Positions 10,765-25,997 of a stretch of 64,000 nucleotides of DNA are shown piece by piece (the first letter of the stretch is position 1; each line of letters opens with the position of its first letter). The notes beneath the pieces were generated by a model. The model did not search any database, was not told the DNA's origin, and saw only the letters and a list, made by a program, of their open reading frames with translations. Both the position numbers and the translations under genes were made by a program. The DNA comes from Aphelidium insulamus (lineage: Eukaryota > Aphelidiomycota > Aphelidea > Aphelidiaceae). The stretch lies in assembly GCA_036784855.1 (NCBI GenBank), contig JAZDSV010000006.1:407001-471000 (forward strand). The letters are read 5' to 3'.

Positions 10765-13700
10765 TCACGTGTGACTCTTGCTTAGCATGTTGTTTTTCAA
10801 GTCCAACTTGGACCCTTCGATGACCGCTTCGTGCTGCAACTCTTGATAGTCCTTCATTAGGGCAACAATCTGCTCGCCGTCGCGCGTCTCCAACACGTGT
10901 TTGGTCTGCTGTGACTCTGTTTCCACCACAATCATGATGCTGTCCTCTGCAGAAACAAAGGTGGACAGCTGTCGGTACTCGTACGAGAACACGGCGGTCT
11001 ATATAACAAAAATGAACAAGCATGCATGTTTAAATTATTTTTGTGCGCACCTTGGCCCCAGCCTTCATGATATGGATTCCATCCTGACCAACAGCCAACC
11101 AGCACTCGGATGGCAAATCACTAGAGTAGGATTGCTGCACGCAAAGTTAACGCGGAAAACCACGCTACAGTATTCAATCTGATCGTACCCGAACTTCGTG
11201 AACAGTGACACCGAAGAGCGGCCACGAGCGTATACGCTGCATGAAAAGACGGCGACAATCAGTGGCAGTCTTGCTTCGCAGAGACCCGTGCTCGGCGACA
11301 ATCATTTGCTTGATCTTTTCCGTGTGGAACGGTTTCGGCAACTTGACCTCGATGGCTTTTCTATAGCTATTGACACACAGTTAGCGTGAAAATGTTGAAA
11401 ATAATATCGTACTCAATGGTCTTTGAAGGTTGTGCATCGCCGTGCTCAATTTGGATGAGCAGTGCAAGCAAGTACAATGCATCGTCTTCTTCAACGGGAA
11501 TCCTTTGCATTGCCAGATCTTCGATCGCTTGCATGAGCGTAAATGCCTCCTCAAAGACGTTGTTGGATGGAACATTTACGTTCAAAAACAGACGCTTCTT
11601 GAACAGGAAGAGAAAGTTATCACGAGCGAATCCAGCTCGCTGGCTCATCAAATCCCACCGGCCCATAACTTCGCAAATCTTTTCCTTTGGTGCCATATAT
11701 CGATCTGTAATTTTGGAATTAGCAGTTTGCTTACGCTGATAAATCATGCCACATACGCATGTTGGCGGCGGTGTCGATGGCAAACAGAGCAAACCCGTCA
11801 ATCGTTTCCATCTGTAGACGAGACTTCATGATGTGGACAATATCATCGGCGTTGTTCCACGGGTCAAACATCAGTGCACGGAATTGGCCATCCGGAGTAT
11901 AAAATCGTGCGTGGACTTGCAACATTCGCTAATTTACATTGTTATCGATACGGTAATATAAACAAGTAAACATGGCACGTACCGACGTGAAGGATATTTC
12001 TTCTTGCGAAGGTGTGACAAGTCGCTGCTTCTCCGACATTTGAGTTTTTTGCAAAGTCTTGTAGCAGTACTTTGCAAACAAGGCTTCTTGTCGTCTTAGC
12101 GGATTAGGAGGCAGACGCGCGTCAATGACAGAATTTCTCTTAAGATGAGCGCGCATAAGTTCTAGAACTTCATGCTGATTTGGCTTCAGACATCCACAAG
12201 TTGTCGCCAGCACTCGCCAAGCATAAATCCGGGACAAACCGTCATCCACTACTTCAGGGCTGGTGTACTTTGCGAGTTGCAGATAAAGCTCGTCGCCGAT
12301 CAATTTCATATCGATAGTTTTTTGTATGATTGTCTGCGTGGGAACAGATATGTTGGCGGACAAAGCGGCATCCAGCTTCAGCGAACGTGCGGCAGTAAAC
12401 AACTCCAACAAGTTATTGTGAATCATGGCTATTCCGGCTTTGAAGTGAATCTGGTTGGGGCTCAGCGTCATTATCGGAAGCGTTATCGATTTCTGCGGTG
12501 TTAGACCACTCAAAGTGGAATTTGCATTCGTACCATGACAACGTTCCAGTCCAATTTGTAGGATCCACATTACTGCTGCTGCTGAGGCCGTTGCAGGCGG
12601 CCTCACTAGTGCCCCATTGGGCGTTGGTGGTGAAAACAGCTGCGCGAGTGCTGGAGCAGCGGCAAGCGACGCTGGGATAGCAATAAGTTTCTTCTTGAGC
12701 ACGGCCAATCGTGTTTTGTCAAGATCCTTGGCATAAATGAGCACCTCCGACTCGGGCACGTAGAGATCAACATCTTTTCTTCTATCAATTCCAATCTTGG
12801 GACTATACTCCTTCATCAGACCGGAAATATCCTCCACGAGCCGGTTCTGGAACTTGAAGACTTCTGCCTTATCATTTGGTCTACTGGCGGCCGACTTTCG
12901 AATCACGCTAATTGAGATGACGTCGCCATCAACTTCCCAGCTTTGAATCTCCATGTAGCTAAACGAGTCCACAATGGTCTTATTCTTTAACATCACATGC
13001 ACGCCACCAGCTGAAATGGCCAGAATTACATTTTCTGGATGTTGCCAAAATCCTTTGAACTGGATAGCGTATCGAGTTAATTTCGCCACGGAATAACTTA
13101 CACCTTACCTTGAGCGCAAACAATGTGGAACCATAGTACTTGAATTGCTTCAACGATTCCAAGTACATCAAGCGAGCTTGTACCGGGGTCTTGCCCTTCA
13201 GCTTCTGCTGCAGCTCGACAATGCCTTTAATCCATTGGTCGGGAGTCTGGTTGCCGTACAGACTTGCGGGTAGAAATGATTTAAGATCTGCAAATCGATC
13301 TTTCTGTGCCGCATCGTAGTCGCCATCAACTTGCGCTTTAATAGATGCGAACTGCAGGGCAATCTTGTCGTTCACCGGATAAACGTCATGCGCCACGTCG
13401 CTGCACGCTTGTGCATACAACAAATTGAATTCCACGGGGTCGACTGGAATTTCGTTGACATTGCGAAACACTCGCTTCTTCAGATATAGCTTCGAATCAG
13501 ACGTGTCGGACAATGCCGTCGGCTGACTTCCCCTAGCCTTCTTGGTACCAGTTGCATTTGCTGATTCGGCTGCTTTAGCCCAAAACGCAAGGATATCTGC
13601 AACGTATTCTGATCCTTTGATCACATAGTCTTCCCATGGCTCTTCGTGAACTTCGTAAAGCGCCCAGCCAGTGGTGTCCTTCAGATCAATCTTCGAGCCG

Positions 13701-16700
13701 ACTTCCTTCACAATGTCGTTGGCGGTAGTCGTTGGTGTGATGTGAACCGTCTTTACTCGACGATCCATCAAGTGCATTTGACAGTTCATTGGCGTCAGAT
13801 TCTTGATAGAAGTCATCTCTGATGGCGATGGTACCATCTTTCGTGAGCCACCAATGGTAAGCTTTCGTACCATTTGCTCGCTGTACTCAGCAACCTTTTT
13901 CAAGTTGTCGGGAAGAGTACGGCTATTTTGAGACAACAAATGCAGCAAATACTTTGCAAATAACTTGCTCGGCGGGAAAGTGCAGCAAGTCAGTGACATA
14001 AGCGACCAGCAAGCAGATTGGATCTCGTTCCAATTCTTGGGCGGTGTTGGTCCCGGCTCAGTCTGGCGGCAGATTTGAACATAGAGCTCATCACGCAGGT
14101 CCGGGTTCTTGATGCCCACATCCAAGAAGGCCCGGTAGTTGGCTACTAGTTCTTCTGGCTTCTTGGTTCCAGGTTCAATAATTTTGTTGATGGTTTTCCA
14201 CGCTTCCGTAGCCAGCATGGCAGACTTCTCTGATCCGGGCGGAAGTTTGATCATCGCAGTTGGAAGTGGCTGCTTGCTGTAGAAGAGCATATCGCCCAAA
14301 TCGACAGTTTGCTTCTGTTTTCGAAGAGATTTGAATGTTCCTCCTTTGACGACGACGTGCTGCTCAAAGAATTTGGTTGCAAATGCAGACAACGACAAGT
14401 CCTCCTTCTCCTCCTTCTCTTTCCGCTCTTCAGACTCGATAGCCATCTTCTTTGCGAGTGGATTTGCACGCATAGCTTTTGGCTTCTCAACAGCTGGCGC
14501 CATATCTTGATTGGAAAGGGCAACACCAGCACCGGCGGCAGCGGCCTTTGAAGGAGCTACCTTGGGCTTATCTGGCACTGAGTTGATGTCCACGTTGAAA
14601 ATGTCATCAAACTCGTTCGCGACCATCGGCGTGGGAACCAAAGGCGCCGATTTCTTTGGCGCCCCATCAAAGTCATCCAAGAAGGCAAACAAATTGTCGA
14701 GCTTGTCGCCGTCGCCGCCAGTTTTCTCCTGCTACAAATTGTTAGCAAAATCGTGTCACAAATGTCTTACCTTGGCGTAAACTTTTGCCGCATTCATCGC
14801 CAATTCTTGTTGGGCTTGAGTATTGTCGGCCTTGCTTGCCTTTTCTTCCAGCTCCAATTCGCGTAACCGTTGCGCCGCCTTGGCTTTTTCCGCAGCATCC
14901 ATAGTGGCTTGCTCGGCCTGCAGAGCTGCCTTCTCAGCCTCCAGTCGCGCTCTTCGCTCGGCCTCTTCGGCTTCTTTTTTCTCAGCCTTGAGTTGTTTCA
15001 AGTAATCGCGAGCAAACCAGCCGCGAATATACGCCTGTGCTTTGACGGTGCATTTCTTCAGATGTTTGTACCGCTCGCGGTAGACAAACATCTTCATATA
15101 CTTTTGCAGGTATTGCGCGGACTGACGGACACGCAGGTACTTGCGCCGACATATGTGGGCACGAACGACTTTTTGCACGGTAATGACATATTTGCCGCGG
15201 ATAACGTCGTTCTTGTCCGTCAGAGCGTTTACCTAATAGTTAAATAGCTATTCCTTAAAAATCGTAGCCACTTACAGCCTGCGCCTTCATAAAGACCTTG
15301 GTGCGTCCTAATTGCCAAAACGTTTTGTCAACTCCTGCATTTTTCATTATAGCAGTCGCTACCGTTTTTTCATCTCCGGTTGCTGACGAATATATGAGTA
15401 AAAATATAGCTAATAATATTAAAATTTTAGCACACATACTTCCATTAGTCAGAAAGCGATATCGATGGTTGAACGCTTCGTACGGCAAGCGTGTGGGAAA
15501 TCCAAGCTTACGAATTCTTATAGTTTCCAGCATTCCGGAATACCTCAATTGAGCTAGCGATATAAGATTTGAAATAAAACGGCACAATAAACGATTGTTG
15601 TGTACCAATTACAAGGTTGTCATCAAACACAAACGCCTTCTTCTCCCAATTGGGCTTGATGCATCGGACATAGTGCGGTGTGGTCGCGCCCAGAGTTGTT
15701 ACGAGGCTTACAAGTTGGTTCTACGTAAATAGTTACAACCAAGAGAGAGTATGGCTGACAAACCCCACCTTAAAATTCGATCCTGCTGTGGTGGCGGCTT
15801 TCTTCTGGCCACTAGCAGGTGCAGCTGCATCGGCTCGTCTGAAAAGTTTTTGCACAAGTGGATACTGTTGATAGTGTGAACAAGGTCCTCAATAATGTAA
15901 TATCACACACCTTGGAAGCGCTGAATAGCTCATAAATCTCGTCCTGAATTGCATCCCTATTCTTGTCCAGAAATCCAACCACTTGGTACGTGACCTCGCC
16001 AGCGTAATGCTTGATACCGAAGCAACCCTTCTGCGTTCGAGGCTTCACGTAGTACTCATTCTTTGCATTTGAATCATGCAACTTTGAAACGAATGTCTCG
16101 TCAGTGCCTTTTGGAACGCGGCATTCTTCATCGAGCATGGCTAACACGCCGACTTTGGCCTTCAAACGAGGTTAAAACTTCATAAAGTACTCGATCTTGG
16201 TACATACTTCAATCAAGTCTAAGCATAGCTGGTTGTCCTTGAACTCCACACTATCATACGATATCGCCTCGCGGGCATACTGTACAGTGAACGCTGGTTG
16301 ACATGAAAGCGTTATATAACATACTTCCTCTTGTTCCAGTTTGAAAATAAATTGATTAAAGAATTGCTGCAACTTTTCATTCGTGTAGTTGATGCATAGC
16401 TGTTCGAAGCTGTTGATTTCAAACAGTTCAAATCCAAAAATGTCTAGTACGCCAATAAAGTTGGCAGCCGTTTCTTTGGTAGCTGTACTACTGTTGATAA
16501 ACTCGATAAGGTAATTAAAAACTTTGTCGTAGATTGTCTTGGCAATCGAGTCTCGATTATCATTGGCCTTAGAAGTAAGGAGCGATTGTAGAAAATGCAT
16601 AATGTGTAACCTGATCTTTCTTCAAAGGAACCAGTGTTGACTCATTGCGCACTGTCAGGCGACGAAAACATAGAGCACTCTTTAATTTTTCGGCATCCAC

Positions 16701-17837
16701 TTGCATCAGCTCTGCAATGGTTTTGACCGTCTCCATGTGCTCCGGTGGGACACTGACACCTTCCTTTGATTCTTGAAACAAAAATTCGACATTTCCAAGC
16801 CTCAATATGGCAGACATCGCTTTAAAGAGCACTTCGAGATCATCTCGTGACATCTTCATCACTGTCAGAGCCAGTTTCAGATCCTCAAAGTGCTTCTTGT
16901 CATTCACTCCGGGGATCTCCAGGCAACCGCTCTGGTTGAGATAGTAATACGAGTCGAAACCATCTAACAGCATGTACTTTTTCTTTTCCTCGGCACTCGC
17001 GCCGGCAACCATTTCGTAGAATACGTGGTAGTTGCGCTCCGATTTGGCTTGACGGACCACCCGCGACTTTTCCAACAGGTAATTGACGATATTGGCACCG
17101 ATAATTTGGCACTTGCTATCGAAAAGCACCTGGACAAACTTGCCAAATCGACTAGAGTTGTTATTGCGCACAGTTTTGGCGTTTCCTGTCAGATCGATAT
17201 TAATTCTAAATTACTGGTTCAAAACTCACCGAAACTCTCCAACACCGTGTTGGCCTCAAGAATCTGCTGTTCGATCCACGATTTCGAGTCATCGCCCTGA
17301 GATGATGCCACGGTCAAGTACTGCAGAATGACCTTTGTGGACTCGGTTTTGCCGGCACCGGACTCGCCACTAATTATGACGGCTTGATTCTGCTTAAATT
17401 GGCGACAGTTGGATATGGCCGCCTCGCTGATGGAAAAGATGTGCGGTGGCTTGTCTGCCATTCTCGTGCCAATATGTGCGCGGATATTCTCCTGCCATCG
17501 GTTAGATATAGTCGCTAGATACTGACACTTGAAGCAAGTAACACACCTTGTCATAGATGGTCAGCTGTTTGTACGGGTTCAGCCCGACCAAAATGGAGCC
17601 AGTGTATGTCTGCGCGGGTCATGAATAAGCACGGGACGGCACTGCACTGAACGTTAACCAACGTAAATGAGCTGCTGCGCGTAACGGGCGGCAAGATTTT
17701 TCAAGATTGAAGCTTCGGTGAGCTCTGTTAAAGCAGTCATGTCCTCCACATGATCAGTGGGATCCCCATCTGTAAGTGCTGTGTGAGAACAAGCATGCAG
17801 CGCACAGCAGTGACGTAGGCGCACCTTGACTGGCCAT
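10765..17837 (-). CDS. MyTH4-FERM myosin (class VII/XXII-like, two MyTH4-FERM units)
   Basis: Largest gene of the window, roughly 2,000 residues over many short exons. The start ATG is at 17837 in a 13-nt first exon. Order: motor head with P-loop GESGAGKT (about 17345), switch [11 protein letters not shown], switch II DIFGFE and actin-binding parts down to about 15300; IQ neck and a charged Glu/Arg/Lys-rich helix (14756-15250); an acidic linker; MyTH4 then FERM (12980-14650); a second MyTH4 (about 12000-12700); a second FERM ending in a PH-like lobe (10765-11930). Such motors carry membrane or adhesion cargo along actin in filopodia or microvilli. No SH3 domain is visible between the first FERM and second MyTH4, where metazoan myosin VII has one; that space (12590-12680) is a low-complexity Ala/Pro stretch. 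The intron between FERM lobes of the first unit lies near 13060-13110. It shares a short divergent promoter with the Myb-like gene at 18069. Confidence 0.9.
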
Positions 17838-18068
17838 GGTCGCGCGAGACAGTGCGGAGTGACGAGAGGACAGGTACAAAACAAACAAACACAGACAGAT
17901 TAACTGCAGGGCGACTAGCCCCGCAGCAATGGTGACCTTTATTGACATGTGACCATTGCAGCTGCTCCGTTGAAGCCGACTTGGCAGAACGCAGGTACAT
18001 CTCAGGAACAAAGTGATAAAAGGAAGCAGAAAGGAGAAAGTCCGGAAAAAAGAAGAAAAAGAAAAAAT
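17838..18068. promoter_or_regulatory. Bidirectional intergenic promoter region
   Basis: The 231 bp between two divergent start codons (myosin on minus at 17837, Myb-like factor on plus at 18069) must hold both promoters and both 5' leaders. The plus-strand side near 18010-18068 is purine-rich (GAA/AAG runs) and is probably the leader of the Myb-like gene. No specific core element was identified. Confidence 0.5.
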
Positions 18069-19698
18069 ATGGACGCCATCGTCGACATGCGCCGCGCGAC
18101 GCCATTGCCGGCTAGCAAGGCGAGCACCTCGCCGCAGATAAAGAAGAACAAGCAGAAGAACGGCAAGAAAGCCGGCGTCCAACCGTCGGTATCTGTTGCT
18201 ACCATGGCCAGTAATGCCGCACCAGCATCGCATCTGCTGGACACGTCGTGGCTTGTCCCAGCGCCGCCGCCTGTTCCCAGCCCCAAGACAAGAAAGCGCA
18301 AAGTAAATACAAGAGTCTCATACCCCACACCAGTGGCCATGAATGCCGATACAAACGTGCTGCATGAGCGGTTCCTGTCGGCGGCCGAAGTGCGACAGTT
18401 GCGCACGGCTGGCCACCCGATCAAAACTGGCCGATTCGATCACAGCGAGTCACTATTGGTGCGCGGTGCCGCAGAGGCATTCTGTGCCGCTAACAACCTG
18501 GCGGTGGAACAGTTGTATGATTTTCTGGACTGTCGGCGACGTGGCGATCAGGTGTCGGCAACTGTTCCCGATAATGCTCACCAGCGCGTCGAATTGCGCA
18601 AGGAATTTTGGCGCCATGTCGCGTCCCACTTTCCGGAACGCACTCTAAACGCGCTCTATCATCACGTTCGACGCATATTCAACCCGCTGCACTCTGCACC
18701 GCGGCATCAATGGACTGCCGAGGATCTGGGCAGACTGTCGGACTTGGTTGCGCAATTTGGCCGGGACTGGCAGCATGTGGGCCGCGAGATGGGCCGCACT
18801 CCGGAAGCGTGTCGATTCCGCTACCGCATTGTCCACGCTCGACACTTGAATTCGTCTACGTCTCCGGCTGCATCTGCTAGTGACAAAGCCAGCATGTCTG
18901 ATGCCGATTGTCGCGCAACAGAGTCCGCCCTAATTCTCGCATTGGTATTCGAGCAGTGCCGGCCCGGCAAGCGGAGCAGCGCTGCATTGACTGGAATAAG
19001 CGATGTCGACAAACTGTTGGATGAGACGCAGATATCGGTAGCTGATATCTGGCGCTGTCTGGAAGCTCAGTTCTCGCAGTGGTCCACGGTGGAGACCCTT
19101 TTCAACAAGCTGTCACGAACCGGACCGCTGACAGTCGATGATGTGCGACTGCGATGCACTTGCTGTCTGTTTCCGGCACTTCGCTTCATATTCAGTGCCA
19201 AGAACGACGTGTTGGGCGAGGAAGAATTTTCTTACCGTGATCTCAGCCGCCTGTGTGCCGATGCCGTCCGCAAGCGTCGCGTCACGGTCCAAGAAGACAT
19301 TCGATTCCTCAAGGCGTACGTAAATTGATGCTGTAAGTTAATTTTCAAACCTGTTTAATAGGATTCGACGCTTATTCCCGGCGGCCAAACGGATTGGTGA
19401 TATTCGGTGGTCACTGCTGGCAAAGGAGCCGGAGCTGAGTGATCGGCCGCAGACATTCCTGCTGGCACGTCTGACCACACTTGCCAAGACATTCCTGAAA
19501 AAGTCGCAGCCAAAGTCCATTAAAATACCAAGGCACTGCGATAAACTGTTGCGCATACTGGAGGCAGGAGGGGAACTGAAATCGAAACGGTACCAGGGCC
19601 TGTACGGGCGACCTGTGCTCAGTCAGCACTTTGCCATGGATGAAGGGGAAGGAGATGACATTGAAGGTGAAGGCCACGATTCAAATGGCACTGCCTGA
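18069..19698 (+). CDS. Myb-domain DNA-binding protein, TTF1/Reb1/DMTF1-like
   Basis: Two exons, 18069-19315 and 19362-19698, joined so that the frame reads LKAIRRLFPAAKRIG. I choose ATG at 18069 because the upstream open frame begins only with GTG. The N-terminus is basic and Ser/Thr/Pro rich (NLS-like KKNKQKNGKK). The core contains a KTGRFDHSES segment, a FWRHVASHFPERT helix and a clear Myb repeat with WTAEDLGRLSDLV and WQHVGREMGRTPEACRFRYR. This order (GRF-type opener, non-canonical Myb helix, canonical Myb) is that of RNA polymerase I terminator proteins and of DMTF1. Such proteins bind DNA to stop Pol I transcription or act as general regulatory factors. The C-terminal exon continues the Myb-like helices (RWSLLAKEPE) and ends with an acidic tail. 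Which of the subfamilies it belongs to cannot be decided by eye. Confidence 0.7.
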
Positions 19699-20013
19699 TA
19701 GACGCATTACAGTTAAAATAATGACTATTTGGTGCTTATATGTATACATCATGTGCTCCCCTTGATGCACTTGCATCGATGCTGACAAAAACTGTGCTTA
19801 ATCGCCCACTGTAATTAGGCGAATCGGCGCGACTGACCAATCAGCGTGCGAGCGCGCAAATTAGTGGCGTCTCTCGCTTTCGCCGCTGTTTGAACAGATT
19901 TTCTGCTAACTTGTTGTACTTGGCGGCGTATTATAGCATAGCTACTACATCATTGCGGCGGTTACATATAGCTGTACAGTATCTATCTGGCTGTACACAC
20001 CTCGTAAGCACGC

Positions 20014-22421
20014 ATGTCTGGTATTCCCCGCTCCACGGCCACACTGTTGGCGCGTCGAACACATCAACAGCAGCAGCAACAGCATCCGCGCCGCAGTCCC
20101 GAACAGAGCAACCGAAGACCCAGCCACAGCAGCGGAGGCGGCAGCAGTGACACCCAGCTACCGCCGGCCACCGACACAATTGGCCACGGTGACCAGCCGA
20201 AGCGCAATGCCACACCGCACGTGTGGATGCACACCACGCCACGGCGCGCCTCCATGGCCCGCATGAGTCTGCAGCTGAAAACACTGCCCGCCTACCTGAT
20301 CTACGTGTCGGAGAATGGCGCCATGCAGCGCTTTGACCTCACCAAACCCGAGTACACCATCGGCCGTAAGGAGGACCGTGACGTGGTGCTGCAGTGTCCC
20401 CAAATAAGCAAGCACCACGCGTCCATTGAGCGCTCGGAGCACGGGCAAGTTGCATAATTGTTGTATCACGTCTGTCACGCTGACACCTTTTGTGGGCAGG
20501 TTCGTCATACGCGACCACAACTCGGTCAACGGCACGCTGGTCAATGGACAGGCGGTGGATGTGTGCCAGCACCTGTGTGACAAGGACCGGCTGCAGTTGG
20601 GCACGGTGGAGCTGACCTTCCACGACGAGGTCGAAATCACGCCTTACAACCAGCGCATGCTCTTCCAGACACACCCGGCATTCGCGGCACACCTCGGCAC
20701 GCGCACCTCTCCACTGGCCACGGTGCACGACGGCCACGAGCTGGAACATGATGGCGGTGATGCCGACGACGATGAGGACGATGAAGATGACGCGCTGCCA
20801 GTCGGTAACAACAGTGGCGCCGCTAGGCGCGCATCTCCGGTGGCGCCCACCGCCGTGCCACGACGTACCTACCGCTCGCCACTGGCGTCCAAGGTGAGCG
20901 GCCCGTCCGCCGTGGCCATGACGCCGGAGATGGAGCGCATGCGGCTGAGCATTGCGTCGGATCTGACGGATGGATCATCCGGCCGATCATCCTCCGACCG
21001 GGACAGCCAGCACCTGGGCCTGGTGACGATTCTGCCGTCGGAGCGCAAGTACGAGGAGACGTTGACGGTGCGCGCCGAATTGAACGGCGAAGTTAGCGAC
21101 GACGACTTCATGCCCGCCAAGAACATCAACAACATGGAGACGCTGCGCGACGACTACGAGAAGCTGCGCATGGCTTACGAACTGTCCAAACTGGGTGTCA
21201 CCGAGATCAACCTGCTGCTGGAGAAGACGCTGGAGCTGATGTTCAGCGTGCTGCCCATTGATCGCGGGGTGGTGCTGCTGGTGGACCGTAAGACGGGCAT
21301 GCTCACCACGCAGATGGTCAAGCTGCGCACGGAGAAGACGGACGCGCTGGAGACCAAGGAGATTCTCCTCAGCGGCACCATTCTGAAGCGCGTGTTCGCC
21401 ACCAAGAGCTGCTTCATCACCAGCGACGCGTTCGAAGACCCCGAAATCGGCATGGCCAAGAGCATAAAGGGCAATAGCATCCGCAGTGTCATCTGCGTGC
21501 CTCTCATTGCTCACAACGAGGTATTTATGGTGTCTATGCATACATCACCATTTATATGACAGGTGCACGGAATACTGCATTTGGACTCGCAGGACCGTAT
21601 AAATGCATTTGCGGAAAAAGACTTGCAGCTGGTAAAGACAATCTCCAACCAGACGGCCATCGCCATCGAGAACTGCAAACTGATCAACGACATTGAGAAG
21701 GAGATCACTATCCGTGAGAATCTGGGACGCTTCCTGCCGCCGCACGTCGTGGACCGAGTGATTGAGAAGGGCGAGGAGCCGATCCAGAAAGGCGGCCGGC
21801 ACACGCGGGCCACAATTCTGTTTGCCGACATTCGTGGCTTCACGCAACTGAGTGAACGCTCCACTCCCGAGGAGATTGTCGAGCTGTTGAATGACTTTTT
21901 CGAACGTTTGGTGCAGATTGTATTCAAGTATGATGGCGTGCTGGACAAGTACATCGGTGACTGTCTCATGGCGGGTTTCGGCACTCTGGAAGGCACTGAG
22001 CAGGGCTCAGAGCTGAAGGCCGTGCGTGCTGCCATGGAATTCAAGACTGCCATCCGTGACATGAACCACGAACGTGTGCGGCATGGCAAAGTTCCCATTG
22101 AAATTGGAGTCGGCTTAAACACTGGTATGAAAATATTGAGTGACACATAATTACAATTTATCTCGTTTAGGTACATTGGTGGCAGGATATATTGGTTCGT
22201 CGCGCAGACTAGAATATACTTCTATTGGCGATGCTGTAAACACATCGTCACGCATCTGCTCCATGGCACAGGGTGACCAGGTGCTTATATCGGAAGATAC
22301 GTTTTTGGCAGTGCGGCACAATGTGGAGGCCGCCTTTGTAACAACGAAGCAATTCAAGGGCAAGTCCACCATGGTCGATGTGTATGAGGTGAAGAGCATT
22401 CGCCCCGGTCGTTCCATATAA
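20014..22421 (+). CDS. FHA-GAF-class III adenylyl cyclase
   Basis: Four exons: 20014-20444, 20500-21520, 21563-22124 and 22171-22421. A Gln/Pro/Ser-rich N-terminus precedes an FHA domain (YTIGRKEDRDVVL, SKHHAS, NSVNGT), an acidic linker, a GAF domain (about 21130-21660) and a C-terminal class III cyclase domain. The cyclase has both metal aspartates (FADIRGFT and YIGDCLMAGFG), the base-selecting Lys in LDKYIGD, a Thr in EYTSIGDAVN, and the Asn and Arg of VNTSSR. Lys plus Thr is the pattern of adenylyl cyclases of class IIIb, some of which sense bicarbonate. It is soluble: no membrane helix. FHA would bind phosphothreonine partners and GAF a small ligand, so output (cAMP) is probably gated by both. 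The FHA-GAF-cyclase order is familiar from bacteria; introns show this copy is eukaryotic. Intron 1 has a GC donor. Confidence 0.9.
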
Positions 22422-22504
22422 GATTATATAATATTTGTTACAATCTTAATAGCACATGTATGCCTTGTATAGCATTAAATGGATCAACAGTGAGTCAACC
22501 TACC

Positions 22505-22520
22505 GGTCAGGGTCAGGGTT
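22505..22520 (+). repeat. GGGTCA-type hexamer repeat upstream of uS10
   Basis: The stretch reads GGTCA, GGGTCA, GGGTT. Three exact GGGTCA copies sit upstream of SEC61A at 52253-52270, so the motif recurs before two highly expressed genes. Function unknown. Confidence 0.4.
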
Positions 22521-22536
22521 GCAAAAATATTTTTGC
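22521..22536. repeat. 16-bp perfect palindrome upstream of the uS10 gene
   Basis: GCAAAAATATTTTTGC is a perfect inverted repeat 131 bp before the uS10 start codon, directly after two and a half copies of a GGGTCA-type hexamer (22505-22520). It could be a factor-binding site; that is inference only. Confidence 0.4.
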
Positions 22537-22666
22537 CAAAACCCGGCGCACATTAAACAATCCTCAACTTCTTCACTTACATACAACCAGGCCAAAAGTC
22601 GCGGTTGCACGTCGAGAAGTACACGCACACGCAAACCAACGCCCAACTATAATTCCCCCCTTAGTC

Positions 22667-23143
22667 ATGTCTGCCGCTGTTGCCGCTCCCACCAAGCCCG
22701 GATTCGAAGAGCATGTCGCTCCCGCCGTGCACAAGATCCGCATCACGCTGACCTCGCGCAACGTGAAGAACCTGGAGAAGGGTATGCCAGACAACGCATA
22801 TATGTACAAAGATGCGCACGATTTAACTCTATATGCATCTAGTCTGCTCTGACCTGATCAACCGGGCCAAGGACAAGGAACTGCGCGTCAAGGGCCCGGT
22901 GCGCCTGCCGACCAAGACTCTGCGCATCACCACGCGCAAGTCGCCTTGCGGTGAGGGTTCCAAGACCTGGGACCGCTTCGAGATGCGCATCCACAAGCGC
23001 CTCATTGACCTGAACTCTCCCAGCGAGATTGTCAAGCAGATTGTACGTAAAATATGTTGAGTATGTTTTAGTCTCACTTAATGCAGACGTCCATCGCCAT
23101 CGAGCCCGGTGTCGAGGTCGAGGTGACCATCCAGTCCGCTTAA
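22667..23143 (+). CDS. RPS20: Small-subunit ribosomal protein uS10 (eukaryotic S20)
   Basis: Three exons: 22667-22781, 22843-23042 and 23087-23143. The protein of about 123 residues matches eukaryotic uS10 throughout: [65 protein letters not shown] and the ending [10 protein letters not shown]. It sits in the head of the 40S ribosomal subunit. The start is fixed by the ATG of [10 protein letters not shown]; an upstream open frame from 22460 has no family resemblance and is leader. An AATAAA-like signal (aataataaa) follows the stop at about 23185. It is convergent with the helicase gene, 134 bp apart. Confidence 0.97.
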
Positions 23144-23277
23144 ATGGGCAACTCAAGGAAAAAGGCGCCAACGAAAGAAAGAAATAATAAACACGCCATG
23201 CATAAGAGGCAATTTGTAAAATATAGTTTTTGTTATTTGGGACGACGAGACAGCTTATGGCGGACATAGTCAGCGAA

Positions 23278-25768
<2,491 letters not shown>

Positions 25769-25997
25769 TTTGAAGTGCGCAGAGTGAAAGTAAGAACGAG
25801 CGCGAAATGAAAAACCGGCGATTGCAATCGTGAAACCGTAACCCAAGGTGGCAGCCAATCAGATCGCAGCATTGTTTGCGTGTCTGGCGCTAGCGTCGTG
25901 AAGTGCATAATAAGTGGTCAAAGCTTATTGCTATCCACCGCCCTGAGACTGATAATGTGACCCATTTCCATCAAAATAATATAAAATTTCCTTATTA

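Noticed and set aside
17949-18068. Longer N-terminus for the Myb-like factor
   Set aside because: The open frame above 18069 starts only at GTG; the first ATG is at 18069.
22460-22666. N-terminal extension of uS10 from the upstream ATG
   Set aside because: The added sequence has no counterpart in uS10 and the conserved protein begins at the ATG at 22667.
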